A stretch of 64,000 nt of DNA from Nitrospirota bacterium (GTDB taxonomy: Bacteria > Nitrospirota > Nitrospiria > Nitrospirales > Nitrospiraceae), in assembly GCA_040757595.1 (NCBI GenBank), contig JBFLWP010000003.1:62001-126000 (forward strand), written 5' to 3'. Positions 42,171 through 51,130 of this stretch are shown here, piece after piece. The notes under the pieces are model-generated. The model saw only the letters and a program-made list of their open reading frames with translations, did not search any database and had not been told where the DNA came from. Each line of letters starts with the position of its first letter. The stretch's first letter is position 1. A program made the position numbers and the translations under genes.

Positions 42171-43394
42171 TCACCCCTTGACCTTGTCCGGATAGACCGT
42201 CTGGATCAACTTGAGGGTCAACGCGTCGGCTCCCGCCCGGTTCGGGTCCATGGTCAGCAGGACCACGAAGGTCGCATCGAGCTCGGGTGAATAGAGGATG
42301 CAGGTGTCGTAACCCGGCACCTCGCCCCGGTGGCCGATGAACCCGGCGAGGGTCAGCACCCCCAGTCCGTAGCGCGCGGCTCCTCCCGTGGGGATGGCCA
42401 CGGTCTTGAACTGCTCCTCCTGCATCTTTTTGCTGACGAGCTGCCCGGTCCCGAGCGCCTTGGCGTAGACCTTGAGGTCGTTGAGGTCCGAGACCATCGC
42501 GCCGGCCGTCCAGGGCCAGGAGGGGTGCAGGGCGGTCACGTCCGTCATCGCGCCGGGCGTCTTGCTCCCACGGAGCGTCATCGAGAGGGTGAAGAGGTCC
42601 GCGTCCGCGATGTAGCCCTTCGCGTAGGGCTCCTGCAGGGTCTGGTCCCTGGGGAACGAGGTGTTGGCCAGACCCAGGCGCTTGATGATCCGCTGGTCGA
42701 TCTCCTCGGCCGCGCTCTTCTTCTCCTTGCTCTCGTCCTCGAGGATCAGGCCCAGGAGCGCGTAGCCCGTATTCGAGTAGTGGTATTCCTTGCCGGGCGG
42801 GGCATAGTCCCGGTGGGAGACGGCGAAGTTGATCAGCTCCTCGGGCGACCAGACGAGCAATAGGTTCGCGTAGCTGACCGCCTCCAGGGCCGGGTCGTCG
42901 GTATAGCTGAACAGCCCGCTGGTGTGGTTGAGCAACTGCCGGATCGTGATGTCCTTGGCGTTGAGGATGTTCAGCTTGTGCTTGCGGACGTACTTTTCGA
43001 TCGAGTCGTCGAGGCCGATCCGGCCCTCGTCCACGAGCTGGAGGACCGCCGTCGCGGTGAACATCTTCGTGAGGCTGCCGATGCGGACCTTGTGGGTGAC
43101 CGCGAGCGGGGTCTTGGCGCCCGCATCGGCCACCCCAAAGGCCTCGACCCAGGTCCCGCGGTCCGGAGCCCAGACGCCGATGATCGCGCCGGGGATGCCC
43201 GCCTGCTGGATGGCGGTCTGGACCGTGCTTCTGAGCGAGACGAGCTGCTGCTCGCTGAAGGTGGCCGCCGGCTTGGGGGGCCGCGCCTCACCGCCGGATT
43301 TGCACCCGCCCGTTCCCGACAGGAGCAGGATCGCAAGGGTCGCCGCCAGGGTGGAACGTCCGAGACGATTCAGGCCGATCGTGATCCTTTCCAC
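42171..43394 (-). CDS. Beta-lactamase-family lipoprotein (serine hydrolase)
   Basis: A 407-residue protein. Signal and lipobox LLLSGTGGC suggest outer-membrane anchoring. The active-site triad of the class C beta-lactamase/PBP4* group is visible as SLTK near 105 (Ser and Lys), YSN near 204 (Tyr and Asn) and HRGEVPG near 350, the position of the KTG motif, here HRG. Family members are carboxypeptidases or esterases; with the last motif being HRG an esterase or peptidase role is as likely as a beta-lactamase. GTG start with AAAGGAGG upstream. Confidence 0.82.
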   Translation of the reverse strand: MERITIGLNRLGRSTLAATLAILLLSGTGGCKSGGEARPPKPAATFSEQQLVSLRSTVQTAIQQAGIPGAIIGVWAPDRGTWVEAFGVADAGAKTPLAVTHKVRIGSLTKMFTATAVLQLVDEGRIGLDDSIEKYVRKHKLNILNAKDITIRQLLNHTSGLFSYTDDPALEAVSYANLLLVWSPEELINFAVSHRDYAPPGKEYHYSNTGYALLGLILEDESKEKKSAAEEIDQRIIKRLGLANTSFPRDQTLQEPYAKGYIADADLFTLSMTLRGSKTPGAMTDVTALHPSWPWTAGAMVSDLNDLKVYAKALGTGQLVSKKMQEEQFKTVAIPTGGAARYGLGVLTLAGFIGHRGEVPGYDTCILYSPELDATFVVLLTMDPNRAGADALTLKLIQTVYPDKVKG

Positions 43395-43424
43395 AGGGCC
43401 TCCTTTCTGCTACATCTCTCCGCC

Positions 43425-43931
43425 GTGACCGATCGGGACCAGGCAGGACGGCGTTCCGGCTCCGCCGATCCGGAGCGCGAGCTGTTGGTGACGACCGCCG
43501 AGACGCTGGCGGCCATCCTGGATTCGGCTGTCCGCATTCCCGGCACGCGGATCACGGTCGGACTGGACCCGCTGCTCGGGTTGATCCCCGGCGTCGGGGA
43601 CCTGCTGGCCAGCCTGATCGGGGCCGCGATCCTGGGCATCGCGGCCCGCCTGCGGGTTCCGAAGATCGTGCTCGCCCGGATGTGCCTCAACCTGCTCCTC
43701 AACGGGGCGCTGGGCGCGGTGCCCGGCGCCGGCGACGCCTTCTCCGTCTGGTTCCGCAGCAACGTTCGCAACGCGGCGTTGCTCCGCCGGGTGGTCCAGG
43801 TCCCTCATCCGACCACGGCCCCGGACTGGGCCTTCGTCGTCGGCATCCTGGGGATGACCCTCGCGCTGCTGATCGGGGCGATCCTCGTGATCCTCTGGCT
43901 CCTGGCCCGACTGTGGGAGTTCCTGCGGTAG
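43425..43931 (+). CDS. DUF4112 membrane protein
   Basis: A 168-residue protein with about four membrane helices. RIPGTRITVGLDPLLGLIPGVGD is the diagnostic block of DUF4112, followed by LASLIGAAILGIAA and NLLLNGALGAVPGAGD, the second Gly-rich block. GTG 43425; the divergent beta-lactamase-like gene starts only 30 bases away. Confidence 0.8.
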   Translation: MTDRDQAGRRSGSADPERELLVTTAETLAAILDSAVRIPGTRITVGLDPLLGLIPGVGDLLASLIGAAILGIAARLRVPKIVLARMCLNLLLNGALGAVPGAGDAFSVWFRSNVRNAALLRRVVQVPHPTTAPDWAFVVGILGMTLALLIGAILVILWLLARLWEFLR

Positions 43932-44018
43932 CGGATTCGCCGGAGCCGCCGACCTCCCTCTCTACCGAGCCGGACCGGTTCTGTCAATGGAAGGCGGCTT
44001 GCGCGACAGAGCCGCACG

Positions 44019-46019
44019 TCAGCGATCCAGAAAGAGCGCGCCCTCACCCGTCAGGATCTGTCCGTTGTCGCGCTGGCCGGAAGCCGAGGCCGGCACGAGG
44101 ACGTACTCGTCCTCCTCCGCTAGGTCGAAGAACCCGCCCAGGCTCTTGCTGTGCGCCGTGCCCATGCCGGTCGGGACGAGGTACCGGTCCTTGCCGCCCT
44201 CGTCAACGAAGAGCCCCCAGGCACCGAGATCGGCCAGGCCGAGCCCGTCCGATTTCGAGAGGTCGTAGCGGTCGTCGCCGGTCCCCGCGTCCAGACAGAG
44301 GGCGACGCTCCGGTCCCAGGCGGCCCCGCCGTCATAGTGGGGGCCGGTGGAGCCATAACGGTCGTATCCCTCGTAGTCCACGTGCAGGCCGAGGCCGCCG
44401 TGTGCGGCTGCCCCCAGCCCGTACCGGGCTGCAAGGTGCTGATCGTGGCCGGCGAGGTCCAGCTTGATCCCCGCGCCGAAGAAGTAGCCGGCGCCCTGCG
44501 AGAAGTTGGCGCTCCGGTACCGGTCGTCGCCCGCCAGGTCAAGGAGCCAGCCCTCCCCGCCAGCCACGCCGTCGAAGGAAAGAGTCTCGCCGTCGCGGCG
44601 GACGACCCGGAAACCGGAGCCGGCTCCCAGCCCGAAGCAATCGTACTGAAAGAAAGGGTCGTCCCGCTTGGCCTCCGGATGCTCCTCGATGTTATAAGCG
44701 CTGGCGAGATGATCGCCGCACTCGTACCGGTCGTCGCCGTCCCCGTCGAGGACCGCGCCGAGCCCCAACGGGCCCCCGAAGCCGAGGGAATAGCCGAAGC
44801 TGGTGAAGCGGTCCTCCCCGAGCCGGTCCATCAGGAGCCCGAGCCCGCCCAGGGCCGCACCCTGCGTGAAGGTGGCCCCAATGTACCGGTCCGCTCCCTC
44901 GCGATCGTCCAGGATCCCGATGCCCGCGAAGCCGGTGCCGCCTGACCCAATGGCCAGCTCGTAGGTGTCGTCCCCGAACCGGTCAACCAACAGGCCGACG
45001 CCCAGCCGGCCAGTCGCCAGGCCCAAGGGCGAGGCACGATAGGCGTCGTGGCCGGACAGGTCCAGGATGACGCTGATGCCCCGTTCCGGCGAAGCCGGCG
45101 CGGCGATCGCTCCTTCATAGAGGTCGTCCCCGCCCAGGTCGAGGATCAGGGCGAACCGCTGATCCAGGTGATACCGGTTGGGCCCGCGGTCGCCGATGAC
45201 GATCAAGCCGGCTGGCGTCTCTCTGACGAGGAGCACGTCGCCGGTGACGCCGGGCGGAGGAGGCTGGGCCGGCTGGTCGGCGAAGATCTCCTCCATGAGC
45301 CCCAGCCACCGGTCGTCGTCCAGCCGCGCCAGCACTTGAGCGGCGGCGAGCAGCGAAGTCTGGTCAATCTGCCGGCCCACCAGGTCGCAGAAGCGCTGCA
45401 TGGCCTGAACCTGCTGGCTGGTCCGCTCGTCCGTCTCGTCCACCTGGGGCGTGAACTGCTCCACGAGGGTCGCCGCATGGTCGAAGAGGAACTGCCGCTC
45501 GGCCTTATTGAGCTTCCGCAGGGCATGCTCCCGGAACTGTCCGGCCTGTTGCAGCACCGACGTGAGAAAGGCCATCTGAACGTCAACCAGCCGATCCTCT
45601 GGGACGGGCGGGACCGGCGCCGAGGCGGCCACGATGTTTCCCGTTGCCGCCAGGGTCTCGAGCAACTCCGACAGGGGGATGGAACCGGACCGGGCCAGGC
45701 CGGCGAGGCGGAGTCCGTACCGTTCGAAGGTGCTCATCCCGGCCCAGGGGGCGGGCAACCCCTGCGCGACGAGGTCCTGCGCATGGCTGGCCGGAATTGC
45801 GTCGCGCAATGAGGTGAGCGTGACCGTCTGCGCGGCGGAGACGCGGCGATCCAACTCGATCTGGACGATTCCTTGCAGCCTGGGGATCGCCGGCGCGGGT
45901 AGGGCATCCACCGTCGGGACGGTTCCGGAGGGAGGCCCCGAGGCGCAAGCGCTCACCAGCACGAACAGTGCGCCGACCCCGAGAATTTCTGACAGACGGG
46001 TGGAGGCCTGGCTGGTCAC
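44019..46019 (-). CDS. Large repeat-rich lipoprotein (beta-solenoid-like)
   Basis: A 666-residue lipoprotein (signal ILGVGALFVLVSAC, lipobox VSAC). Residues ~60-270 are helical. Residues ~280-660 consist of about a dozen repeats of roughly 24 residues with the pattern LDL-x-GDDxY ... G-x-G-x-x-G-x-G, for example DLGGDDLYEGA, DRFGDDTYELA, DGDGDDRYECG and DAGTGDDRYDLS. The Asp-rich turns are the kind that bind Ca2+ in beta-rolls. Function unknown; likely a surface or periplasmic structural protein. GTG 46019, seven bases after the deaminase stop, so it is downstream in the RlmL-deaminase operon. Confidence 0.65.
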   Translation of the reverse strand: MTSQASTRLSEILGVGALFVLVSACASGPPSGTVPTVDALPAPAIPRLQGIVQIELDRRVSAAQTVTLTSLRDAIPASHAQDLVAQGLPAPWAGMSTFERYGLRLAGLARSGSIPLSELLETLAATGNIVAASAPVPPVPEDRLVDVQMAFLTSVLQQAGQFREHALRKLNKAERQFLFDHAATLVEQFTPQVDETDERTSQQVQAMQRFCDLVGRQIDQTSLLAAAQVLARLDDDRWLGLMEEIFADQPAQPPPPGVTGDVLLVRETPAGLIVIGDRGPNRYHLDQRFALILDLGGDDLYEGAIAAPASPERGISVILDLSGHDAYRASPLGLATGRLGVGLLVDRFGDDTYELAIGSGGTGFAGIGILDDREGADRYIGATFTQGAALGGLGLLMDRLGEDRFTSFGYSLGFGGPLGLGAVLDGDGDDRYECGDHLASAYNIEEHPEAKRDDPFFQYDCFGLGAGSGFRVVRRDGETLSFDGVAGGEGWLLDLAGDDRYRSANFSQGAGYFFGAGIKLDLAGHDQHLAARYGLGAAAHGGLGLHVDYEGYDRYGSTGPHYDGGAAWDRSVALCLDAGTGDDRYDLSKSDGLGLADLGAWGLFVDEGGKDRYLVPTGMGTAHSKSLGGFFDLAEEDEYVLVPASASGQRDNGQILTGEGALFLDR

Positions 46020-46026
46020 CGCAGGG

Positions 46027-46482
46027 CTAGTCTTCACCGATGTCTTCGTTCCAAATCTCGGGATGGGCTGCGATGTAGGAGGCCAGGATCTCGATACACT
46101 CGCGGGAGTGGAGGTCAATCACCTCGACCCCCTGCTGGCGGAGCCAGTCGAGACCACCCTGGAAGTTCACCGACTCGCCGGCCACGACGGTCCCGATGCG
46201 GAACTGGCGGACCAGCCCGCTGCAGTACCAGCAGGGGGCCAGGGTCGTGACCATGATCGTCTGCCGGTAGCTGCGCTGCCGGCCGGCTTTGCGAAACGCG
46301 TCGGTCTCGCCGTGGATGGAGGGGTCGTTCTCCTGCACGCGGCGGTTGTGCCCGCGCCCGAGGAGCAGGCCCTGTTTCGTGAAGAGGGCGGCGCCGATCG
46401 GAATCCCCCCTTCGGCCAGCCCCTGCCTGGCCTCCTCGATCGCGACCCGGAGCATCGCCTGGTAGTCGGGCACTTGGCTCAT
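46027..46482 (-). CDS. Cytosine deaminase (Fcy1-like)
   Basis: A 151-residue zinc deaminase. The active site is SIHGETDAF (His and catalytic Glu) and LAPCWYCSGL (two zinc Cys). The C-terminus WNEDIGED closely matches the yeast Fcy1 end (WFEDIGE), and GESVNFQGG the Fcy1 block GENVNF. It deaminates cytosine to uracil. Operon partners: RlmL upstream, the repeat lipoprotein downstream. Confidence 0.85.
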   Translation of the reverse strand: MSQVPDYQAMLRVAIEEARQGLAEGGIPIGAALFTKQGLLLGRGHNRRVQENDPSIHGETDAFRKAGRQRSYRQTIMVTTLAPCWYCSGLVRQFRIGTVVAGESVNFQGGLDWLRQQGVEVIDLHSRECIEILASYIAAHPEIWNEDIGED

Positions 46483-46539
46483 CGGTCCCGTTCTCCTCTT
46501 CTGATGGTGTGGCGCATCGGTCCGATTGGTCCTCGGCAA

Positions 46540-46611
46540 CCCCACGGAGCGTGCCCCTCCCGGACCATGCTCACCGGGAGGGGGCCCCACGGAGCGTGCC
46601 CCTCCCGGACC
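46540..46611. repeat. 27-bp direct repeat with alternative hairpins
   Basis: The same 27 bases occur at 46540-46566 and 46585-46611. Between them CCGGGAGGGG (46574-46583) is complementary to a CCCCTCCCGG in both copies, so two mutually exclusive hairpins are possible. It covers the last codons of rlmL and the gap before the deaminase gene. Confidence 0.6.
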
Positions 46612-47782
46612 CACGTACCAGCTTGAACTCGAACAGCCGGCACTCCAACGCCCCGTTGAAGAGCGGGGTACGGCGGGACGGGGCCAGCCCGATCAGCTTG
46701 GGCAGTCGCGGGTCGGCACTCAGGAGATAGGCGCGCCAGCCGGGAAACTGTTGCTTGAGCCGGTCGCCCAGCTTGGGATAGAAGGCCGCGAGGGCCTCCC
46801 GCTCCCCCACCCGCACCCCGTAGGGCGGGTTCGTGACGATGAGGCCGGACTCGGCCGGAGGCGTCAGCTCCAGCACGTCGGCCAGGCGGAGCGAGACCGA
46901 ATCAACCAGCCCGGCCGCCTCCAGGTTGGCCCGCGCCGCGTCCAGCGCCGCTTGGTCGCGGTCGCATCCGTAGAGGCGGAGCGGGAGCCCGGCGGCCTGG
47001 CGCGAGCGGCTGGCCTGGCAGAGGGTCTCCCAGGCCCGCCGGTCGAAATTCCTGAGCCGCTCGAACGCAAAGCGCCGGCCCAGCCCCGGCGCGATCCGTC
47101 GCGCCATCAGGCCGGCCTCGAGCAGGATCGTGCCGCTCCCGCACATCGGGTCGAGCAGCGGCTGGTCGCCGGTCCAGCCGGCCAGCTTGAGGAGGCCCGC
47201 GGCCAGGTTCTCGCGCAGCGGCGCCTCGCCGCCGGCCAGGCGGAAGCCCCGCTTGAACAGGGCCTCTCCCGACGTGTCGAGGTACCAGGTCGCGGTCCGC
47301 TCCTCCAGGAAGGCGTCGATCCGGATGTCCGGCTTGGCCGTGTCCACGCTGGGTCTGGCGCCGGCGGCCTTCCGGAAACAGTCGCAGATCGCGTCCTTGA
47401 TCCGCAGCGTCACGAAGTCCAGGCTCTGGAGCGGGCACCGGCGGGCGCTGACCTTGACCTTGATCGTCTGGTCGGGCGTGAACCAGTCGGGCCAGGGGAG
47501 GAGGCGGGTCGCCTCGTAGAGGTCCCGCTCGTCCCGGTAGGCCCCCTGGCCGACGCGCCAGAGGATGCGGCTGGCCAGGCGGGACTGGAGGTTGGCCGAG
47601 TAGCAGAGGGTGAAGGGCCCGGCGAACCCGACGCCGCCGGGCGCAGGCTCGAGGTCCTGGGCGCCGAGCTCGGCCAACTCGACGGTGAGCAACGGCTCCA
47701 GCCCGCGCGGGCAGGGAGCGAAGAAGGGCTCGATCCGACCGGCCGCCACGGCGTCCCGGCGCTTTTTGCTATAATCGGCCAT
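46571..47782 (-). CDS. rlmL: THUMP-domain 23S rRNA methyltransferase (RlmL-type, N-terminal half)
   Basis: A 403-residue protein. Residues ~20-165 are a THUMP domain, and ~180-390 a class I methyltransferase with motif I PMCGSGTI near 215 and motif IV TNPPYGVR near 318, as in RlmL enzymes that make m2G in 23S rRNA. It lacks the second methyltransferase domain of E. coli RlmKL. ATG 47782; the C-terminus reads into the 27-bp repeat. It is divergent from the pteridine reductase gene. Confidence 0.9.
   Translation of the reverse strand: MADYSKKRRDAVAAGRIEPFFAPCPRGLEPLLTVELAELGAQDLEPAPGGVGFAGPFTLCYSANLQSRLASRILWRVGQGAYRDERDLYEATRLLPWPDWFTPDQTIKVKVSARRCPLQSLDFVTLRIKDAICDCFRKAAGARPSVDTAKPDIRIDAFLEERTATWYLDTSGEALFKRGFRLAGGEAPLRENLAAGLLKLAGWTGDQPLLDPMCGSGTILLEAGLMARRIAPGLGRRFAFERLRNFDRRAWETLCQASRSRQAAGLPLRLYGCDRDQAALDAARANLEAAGLVDSVSLRLADVLELTPPAESGLIVTNPPYGVRVGEREALAAFYPKLGDRLKQQFPGWRAYLLSADPRLPKLIGLAPSRRTPLFNGALECRLFEFKLVRGSGRGTLRGAPSR
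47767..47775 (+). promoter_or_regulatory. Extended -10 element of the pteridine reductase operon
   Basis: TGCTATAAT, 41 bases before ATG 47817, placed inside the beginning of the divergent rlmL gene. Confidence 0.55.
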
Positions 47783-47816
47783 TCGCCGTCGCGGCACCGG
47801 AATCCGGAATAGCAAG

Positions 47817-48554
47817 ATGAACGTACGAGGAAAAGTCGCGCTCGTGACCGGCGCCGCCAGACGGGTCGGGCGCGCGATCGCGCTGGCCCTGGCGCAGCGG
47901 GGCGCCTCGGTCGCGATCCATTGTAATCGTTCCCGGCGGGAGGCTCAACGACTGGCCGAGGAGCTGCGCCGCCGGTTCGGGACCGACGCGCGGGTCTTCA
48001 CCGCCGACCTGGCCGACGTGCGCCAGGTGACGCGGCTGGCCGACGCGGTCGTGCGCCGCTTCGGCACGGTGCACGTGCTGGTGAACAACGCCTCCCTCTA
48101 CGAGAAGAGCCGCTTCGGCCGGACGAGCCTGGCCGAGTGGAACGGGCACCTCGACGTGAACCTGCGCGCGCCCTTCTTCCTCAGCCAAGCCCTCGGTTCC
48201 CTGATGAAGCAGGCCGGCGAGGGGAAGATCGTGAACATCGCCGACTGGTCGGCCCACCGTCCCTATGCGACGTACATTCCCTACTGTGTCTCGAAGGCCG
48301 GGCTCCTCTGCCTCAACGCGGCCCTGGCCAAGGCGCTGGCGCCCGAGGTCCAGGTCAACGCCATCCTGCCTGGGCCGGTCCTGTTGCCCGAGGGCACCAA
48401 GCCGAAGCTGGCGCGCGCCGTGCGGGAGGCGACCCTGCTCAAGCGGCTGGGCCGTCCGGAAGACGTGGCGCAGGCGGTGCTCTTCCTGATCGAGGGATCG
48501 GACTTCGTGACCGGCGCGGCCCTGACCGTGGACGGGGGGAGGCTCATCGCGTGA
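47817..48554 (+). CDS. SDR oxidoreductase, pteridine reductase-like
   Basis: A 245-residue short-chain dehydrogenase. The cofactor loop GAARRVGRAIA (rather than TGxxxGIG) is the pteridine-reductase-type signature, and NNAS and DWSAHRPYATYIPYCVSKAG hold the catalytic Ser, Tyr and Lys. Probably reduces dihydropterins or a related carbonyl. Its stop overlaps the next GTG, so the two SDRs form one operon. Confidence 0.85.
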   Translation: MNVRGKVALVTGAARRVGRAIALALAQRGASVAIHCNRSRREAQRLAEELRRRFGTDARVFTADLADVRQVTRLADAVVRRFGTVHVLVNNASLYEKSRFGRTSLAEWNGHLDVNLRAPFFLSQALGSLMKQAGEGKIVNIADWSAHRPYATYIPYCVSKAGLLCLNAALAKALAPEVQVNAILPGPVLLPEGTKPKLARAVREATLLKRLGRPEDVAQAVLFLIEGSDFVTGAALTVDGGRLIA

Positions 48555-49282
48555 CGGACAGGAAACGGCTGGACGGGAAGGTCGCGATCGTCACGGGGAG
48601 CAGCAGCGGGATCGGCAAGGCCATCGCCCTGACCTTCGCGCGCGAGGGGGCCCGCGTGGTCGTGGCCGCCCGCCGGCCGGCGCTCTGCGAGCGGGTGGCG
48701 GCCCAGATCCGCGAGCGGGGCGGAGAGGCGCTCGCGGTGCAGACCGACGTGACGGACGAGGCGCAGGTGGATCGGCTCGTCCGGGAGACCGTGAGCCGGT
48801 TCGGCCGGCTCGACATCCTCGTCAACAACGCCGGCATCGGCGGCGGGGGCCGTCTCGTCGAGACGAGCACCCAGGCCTTCGACGAGGTGCTCGACACCAA
48901 CCTGCGGGGCACGTTCTTCTGCTGTCGGGCCGGCTTCCGGCAGATGATGACGCAGAAGACCGGGGGCACGATCCTCAACATGTCCAGCGTCGCCGGGGTG
49001 CAGGCCTGGGCCGGGACCGGCACCTACAGCGCCTCCAAGCACGGGATCATGGCGCTCACGAAGGCGCTGGCCGACGAGGGAAGGCCGTACAGGATCAAAG
49101 TCAGCGCGATTTGCCCCGGCGGCGTGGCCGACGCACTGGTAGACGCTCCGCCCGAGGAGATCGAACGCAGCGAGCAGATCAGCCCCTACGACATCGCCGA
49201 GACCGCCGTGTATCTCGCGTCCCTGGGGCCCTACGCGGTCGTGCACCAGGTGATCGTGGACCGGCTGGGTGCGGACTGGTAG
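48551..49282 (+). CDS. SDR-family oxidoreductase
   Basis: A 243-residue short-chain dehydrogenase with TGSSSGIGKAIA as cofactor loop, NNAGIGG, and SSVAGVQAWAGTGTYSASKHG for the catalytic Ser/Tyr/Lys. GTG 48551, coupled to the preceding SDR. Substrate unknown; similar to 3-oxoacyl-ACP-type reductases. Confidence 0.85.
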   Translation: MTDRKRLDGKVAIVTGSSSGIGKAIALTFAREGARVVVAARRPALCERVAAQIRERGGEALAVQTDVTDEAQVDRLVRETVSRFGRLDILVNNAGIGGGGRLVETSTQAFDEVLDTNLRGTFFCCRAGFRQMMTQKTGGTILNMSSVAGVQAWAGTGTYSASKHGIMALTKALADEGRPYRIKVSAICPGGVADALVDAPPEEIERSEQISPYDIAETAVYLASLGPYAVVHQVIVDRLGADW

Positions 49283-49291
49283 ATCGGGAGA

Positions 49292-49654
49292 TCAGTCGCA
49301 GCCGATGCGGCGCCCCGACACGATCAGCCCGTTGGGATCCGAGAAGAAGATGAGCTGACAGCTCACGTTCCCGCCGTACATCGGCAGCGTCCCGTAGTAG
49401 TCGGCCTGGCCCGGCATCCGGTCGATGGTGAAATCCCAGCCCATCTCGAGGTACCCGTCCTTCGATTCCTTCGGGTGCAGGTTGGGCGGCCCCAGCTCAT
49501 AATAGAGGTCGCTCTTCTGCTTGCCGATCCAGCGGTTGATCACGTCGTCCCAGGTCTGATAGTTCCCGGTGACGCCCGGCTGCATCTCGCTCGCGCAGCC
49601 GGCGATGACTAGCGCGAGCAGCAGGGCCAGCAGTCTCATCGTCCGTTCGCTCAT
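49292..49654 (-). CDS. Small lipoprotein
   Basis: A 120-residue lipoprotein with signal LLALLLALVIAGC and lipobox IAGC. The mature region NYQTWDDVINRWIGKQKSDL then YYELGPPNLHPKES resembles small envelope lipoproteins with an SmpA-like start. AAGGAG upstream of ATG 49654. It lies 25 bases after the small membrane-anchored gene on the same strand. Confidence 0.6.
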   Translation of the reverse strand: MSERTMRLLALLLALVIAGCASEMQPGVTGNYQTWDDVINRWIGKQKSDLYYELGPPNLHPKESKDGYLEMGWDFTIDRMPGQADYYGTLPMYGGNVSCQLIFFSDPNGLIVSGRRIGCD

Positions 49655-49679
49655 CACGCGCTCCTTCCTTTTCATCCGC

Positions 49680-49997
49680 TTACGGAGCGGCCCAGAGGAC
49701 CCGATTGTCCTTGTCCAGCAGGCGGAGGGCCTGTTTCTCGTCCGGCGAGAAGTAGAGGCGCCGGTTGCCCTCCCTCCCCGTCAGGACCAGACCGATCTCT
49801 CCGTTGGCGTCAAGCCCGAGCCCGGCCCTGGTGCGGCCGAACTTGTCCACCAGCAGGAACTCCTCCGCGTTCACGACCTTGAAACGCTGCTGGGCCCAGG
49901 CCGGGTCGGTCGCCCAGAACCGGCCGGAGAGGGCGCCGCCGACGAGCCCGGCCAGCGCCGCGACCATGAGCACCGTCGCAAACTGTTTCCGATCCAT
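49680..49997 (-). CDS. Small membrane-anchored protein
   Basis: A 105-residue protein with an N-terminal hydrophobic anchor (VLMVAALAGLVGGALSG), then a beta-rich domain with repeats of the form FLLVDKFGRTRAGLGLDANGEIGL and LLDKDNRVLW. This strand-turn pattern recurs in small bacterial exported proteins; no family name. AGGAG lies just upstream of ATG 49997. Confidence 0.55.
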   Translation of the reverse strand: MDRKQFATVLMVAALAGLVGGALSGRFWATDPAWAQQRFKVVNAEEFLLVDKFGRTRAGLGLDANGEIGLVLTGREGNRRLYFSPDEKQALRLLDKDNRVLWAAP

Positions 49998-50062
49998 AGG
50001 TCCGCTCCTCCCGTCTGACTGTTCCCGCCCTTGTATCACGTTCCGCCTTGCGATGCGATCCC

Positions 50063-50092
50063 TTGTGTCCGTGAAATCCTTTGCAGTAAGAT
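50063..50092 (+). promoter_or_regulatory. Promoter of the heme-domain protein gene
   Basis: TTGTGT (50063-50068), 18 bases, TAAGAT (50087-50092), 45 bases before ATG 50138. Confidence 0.45.
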
Positions 50093-50137
50093 CGGCCACA
50101 TTTTCTCGGGCTCATTGGGGGGAAAGAGGAGGAGCAC

Positions 50138-50689
50138 ATGCAACGGCGCAGCACCAAACGGGCGGCTCTGCTCGCGGGATTCCTCAGCCTCGTGTGGCTG
50201 GTTTCCTCCGTGCAGGCCGAGGAGTCCTACGAACTGGCCGCCAGGTACATCCTGGAGACGGTCAAGGCGTTCCGGGCTGCCTACGTCATCAACGTGGTCG
50301 AGCACGTGCGGGAGGGCGGGATCCTGCCCAACGAGGAGTGGGTCAAGAATTCCCACACCATTCCCCTGCCCGCCCAGTTCGTGAAGGCCGCCGCGGCGGA
50401 CATCGAGGACTTCGAGATCGGCCTCATCGGTCTCACGCCGATCTACCGGAACAACCTCCCCCGGACCCAGGCGGAGGCCGATGCGCTCATGAAGATGGCA
50501 ACCGACCGGACGAAGCGGGTCGTCACCTTCGTGGACGGGAAACAGTTCAAGGCCATGTCCGCGGACGTGGCGGTCGTCCAGTCCTGCGTGGACTGCCACA
50601 ACGGCCACCCGAACAGCCCCTGGCGGAACTTCAAGAAGGGCGACGTCATGGGGGCGCTCGTGGTGCGGTTGAACATGCAGAAGAAATAG
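50138..50689 (+). CDS. Tll0287-like (DUF3365) c-type heme protein
   Basis: A 183-residue exported protein: signal FLSLVWLVSSVQA, then a helical bundle and the heme-binding motif CVDCH near residue 150 followed by NGHPNSPW. This fits the DUF3365/Tll0287-like domain, known as a heme or redox sensor in cyanobacteria. It is probably attached in the periplasm with covalent heme. The ribosome site GGAGGAG precedes ATG 50138. Confidence 0.78.
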   Translation: MQRRSTKRAALLAGFLSLVWLVSSVQAEESYELAARYILETVKAFRAAYVINVVEHVREGGILPNEEWVKNSHTIPLPAQFVKAAAADIEDFEIGLIGLTPIYRNNLPRTQAEADALMKMATDRTKRVVTFVDGKQFKAMSADVAVVQSCVDCHNGHPNSPWRNFKKGDVMGALVVRLNMQKK

Positions 50690-50695
50690 CCCGCG

Positions 50696-51130
50696 ATGGC
50701 CCCGCCCTATCCGCGCAGCCCCACGGTCCGGCTCGGCGGCCTCGCGCACCTGGCTCGGTTCATCGATAAGGTTCGCCTGCGCCACGCGGGTCACATCCAG
50801 GACTACAACTTCCTCACGACCGGGTTCGACAAGCACCTGCTCGAGTTCCTGGACGTTGCGCCGCTGGCGATCGAGCAGCGCATTCTCGCTGGCGGCACCG
50901 ACGAGGAGATCCTCGCCTGGGTGCGGGCGAACGGCCGGCCGCGGTCGGCGGACGAGGTTGCCCGCTGGAGCGACCTGCTGCTGAGCAGCAAGCCCAAGGA
51001 CGACGAAGCACGCCAGCGGTTCCAAGCCCGGCTGGCCGAGGTGGCCGCCAAGCGCGGAACGACGGTCGAGCGACTGCCGAAGGTCAGCACCTGGGCGGAA
51101 GCCATTGATCTGGACGAGGATCGACTCTAG
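50696..51130 (+). CDS. DUF5069 protein
   Basis: A 144-residue protein. PPYPRSPTVRLGGLAHLARF and IDKVRLRHAGHIQDYNFL are the characteristic blocks of DUF5069, a family of unknown function. It starts 7 bases after the heme protein gene and shares its CTAG stop with the convergent DUF2726 gene. Confidence 0.75.
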   Translation: MAPPYPRSPTVRLGGLAHLARFIDKVRLRHAGHIQDYNFLTTGFDKHLLEFLDVAPLAIEQRILAGGTDEEILAWVRANGRPRSADEVARWSDLLLSSKPKDDEARQRFQARLAEVAAKRGTTVERLPKVSTWAEAIDLDEDRL

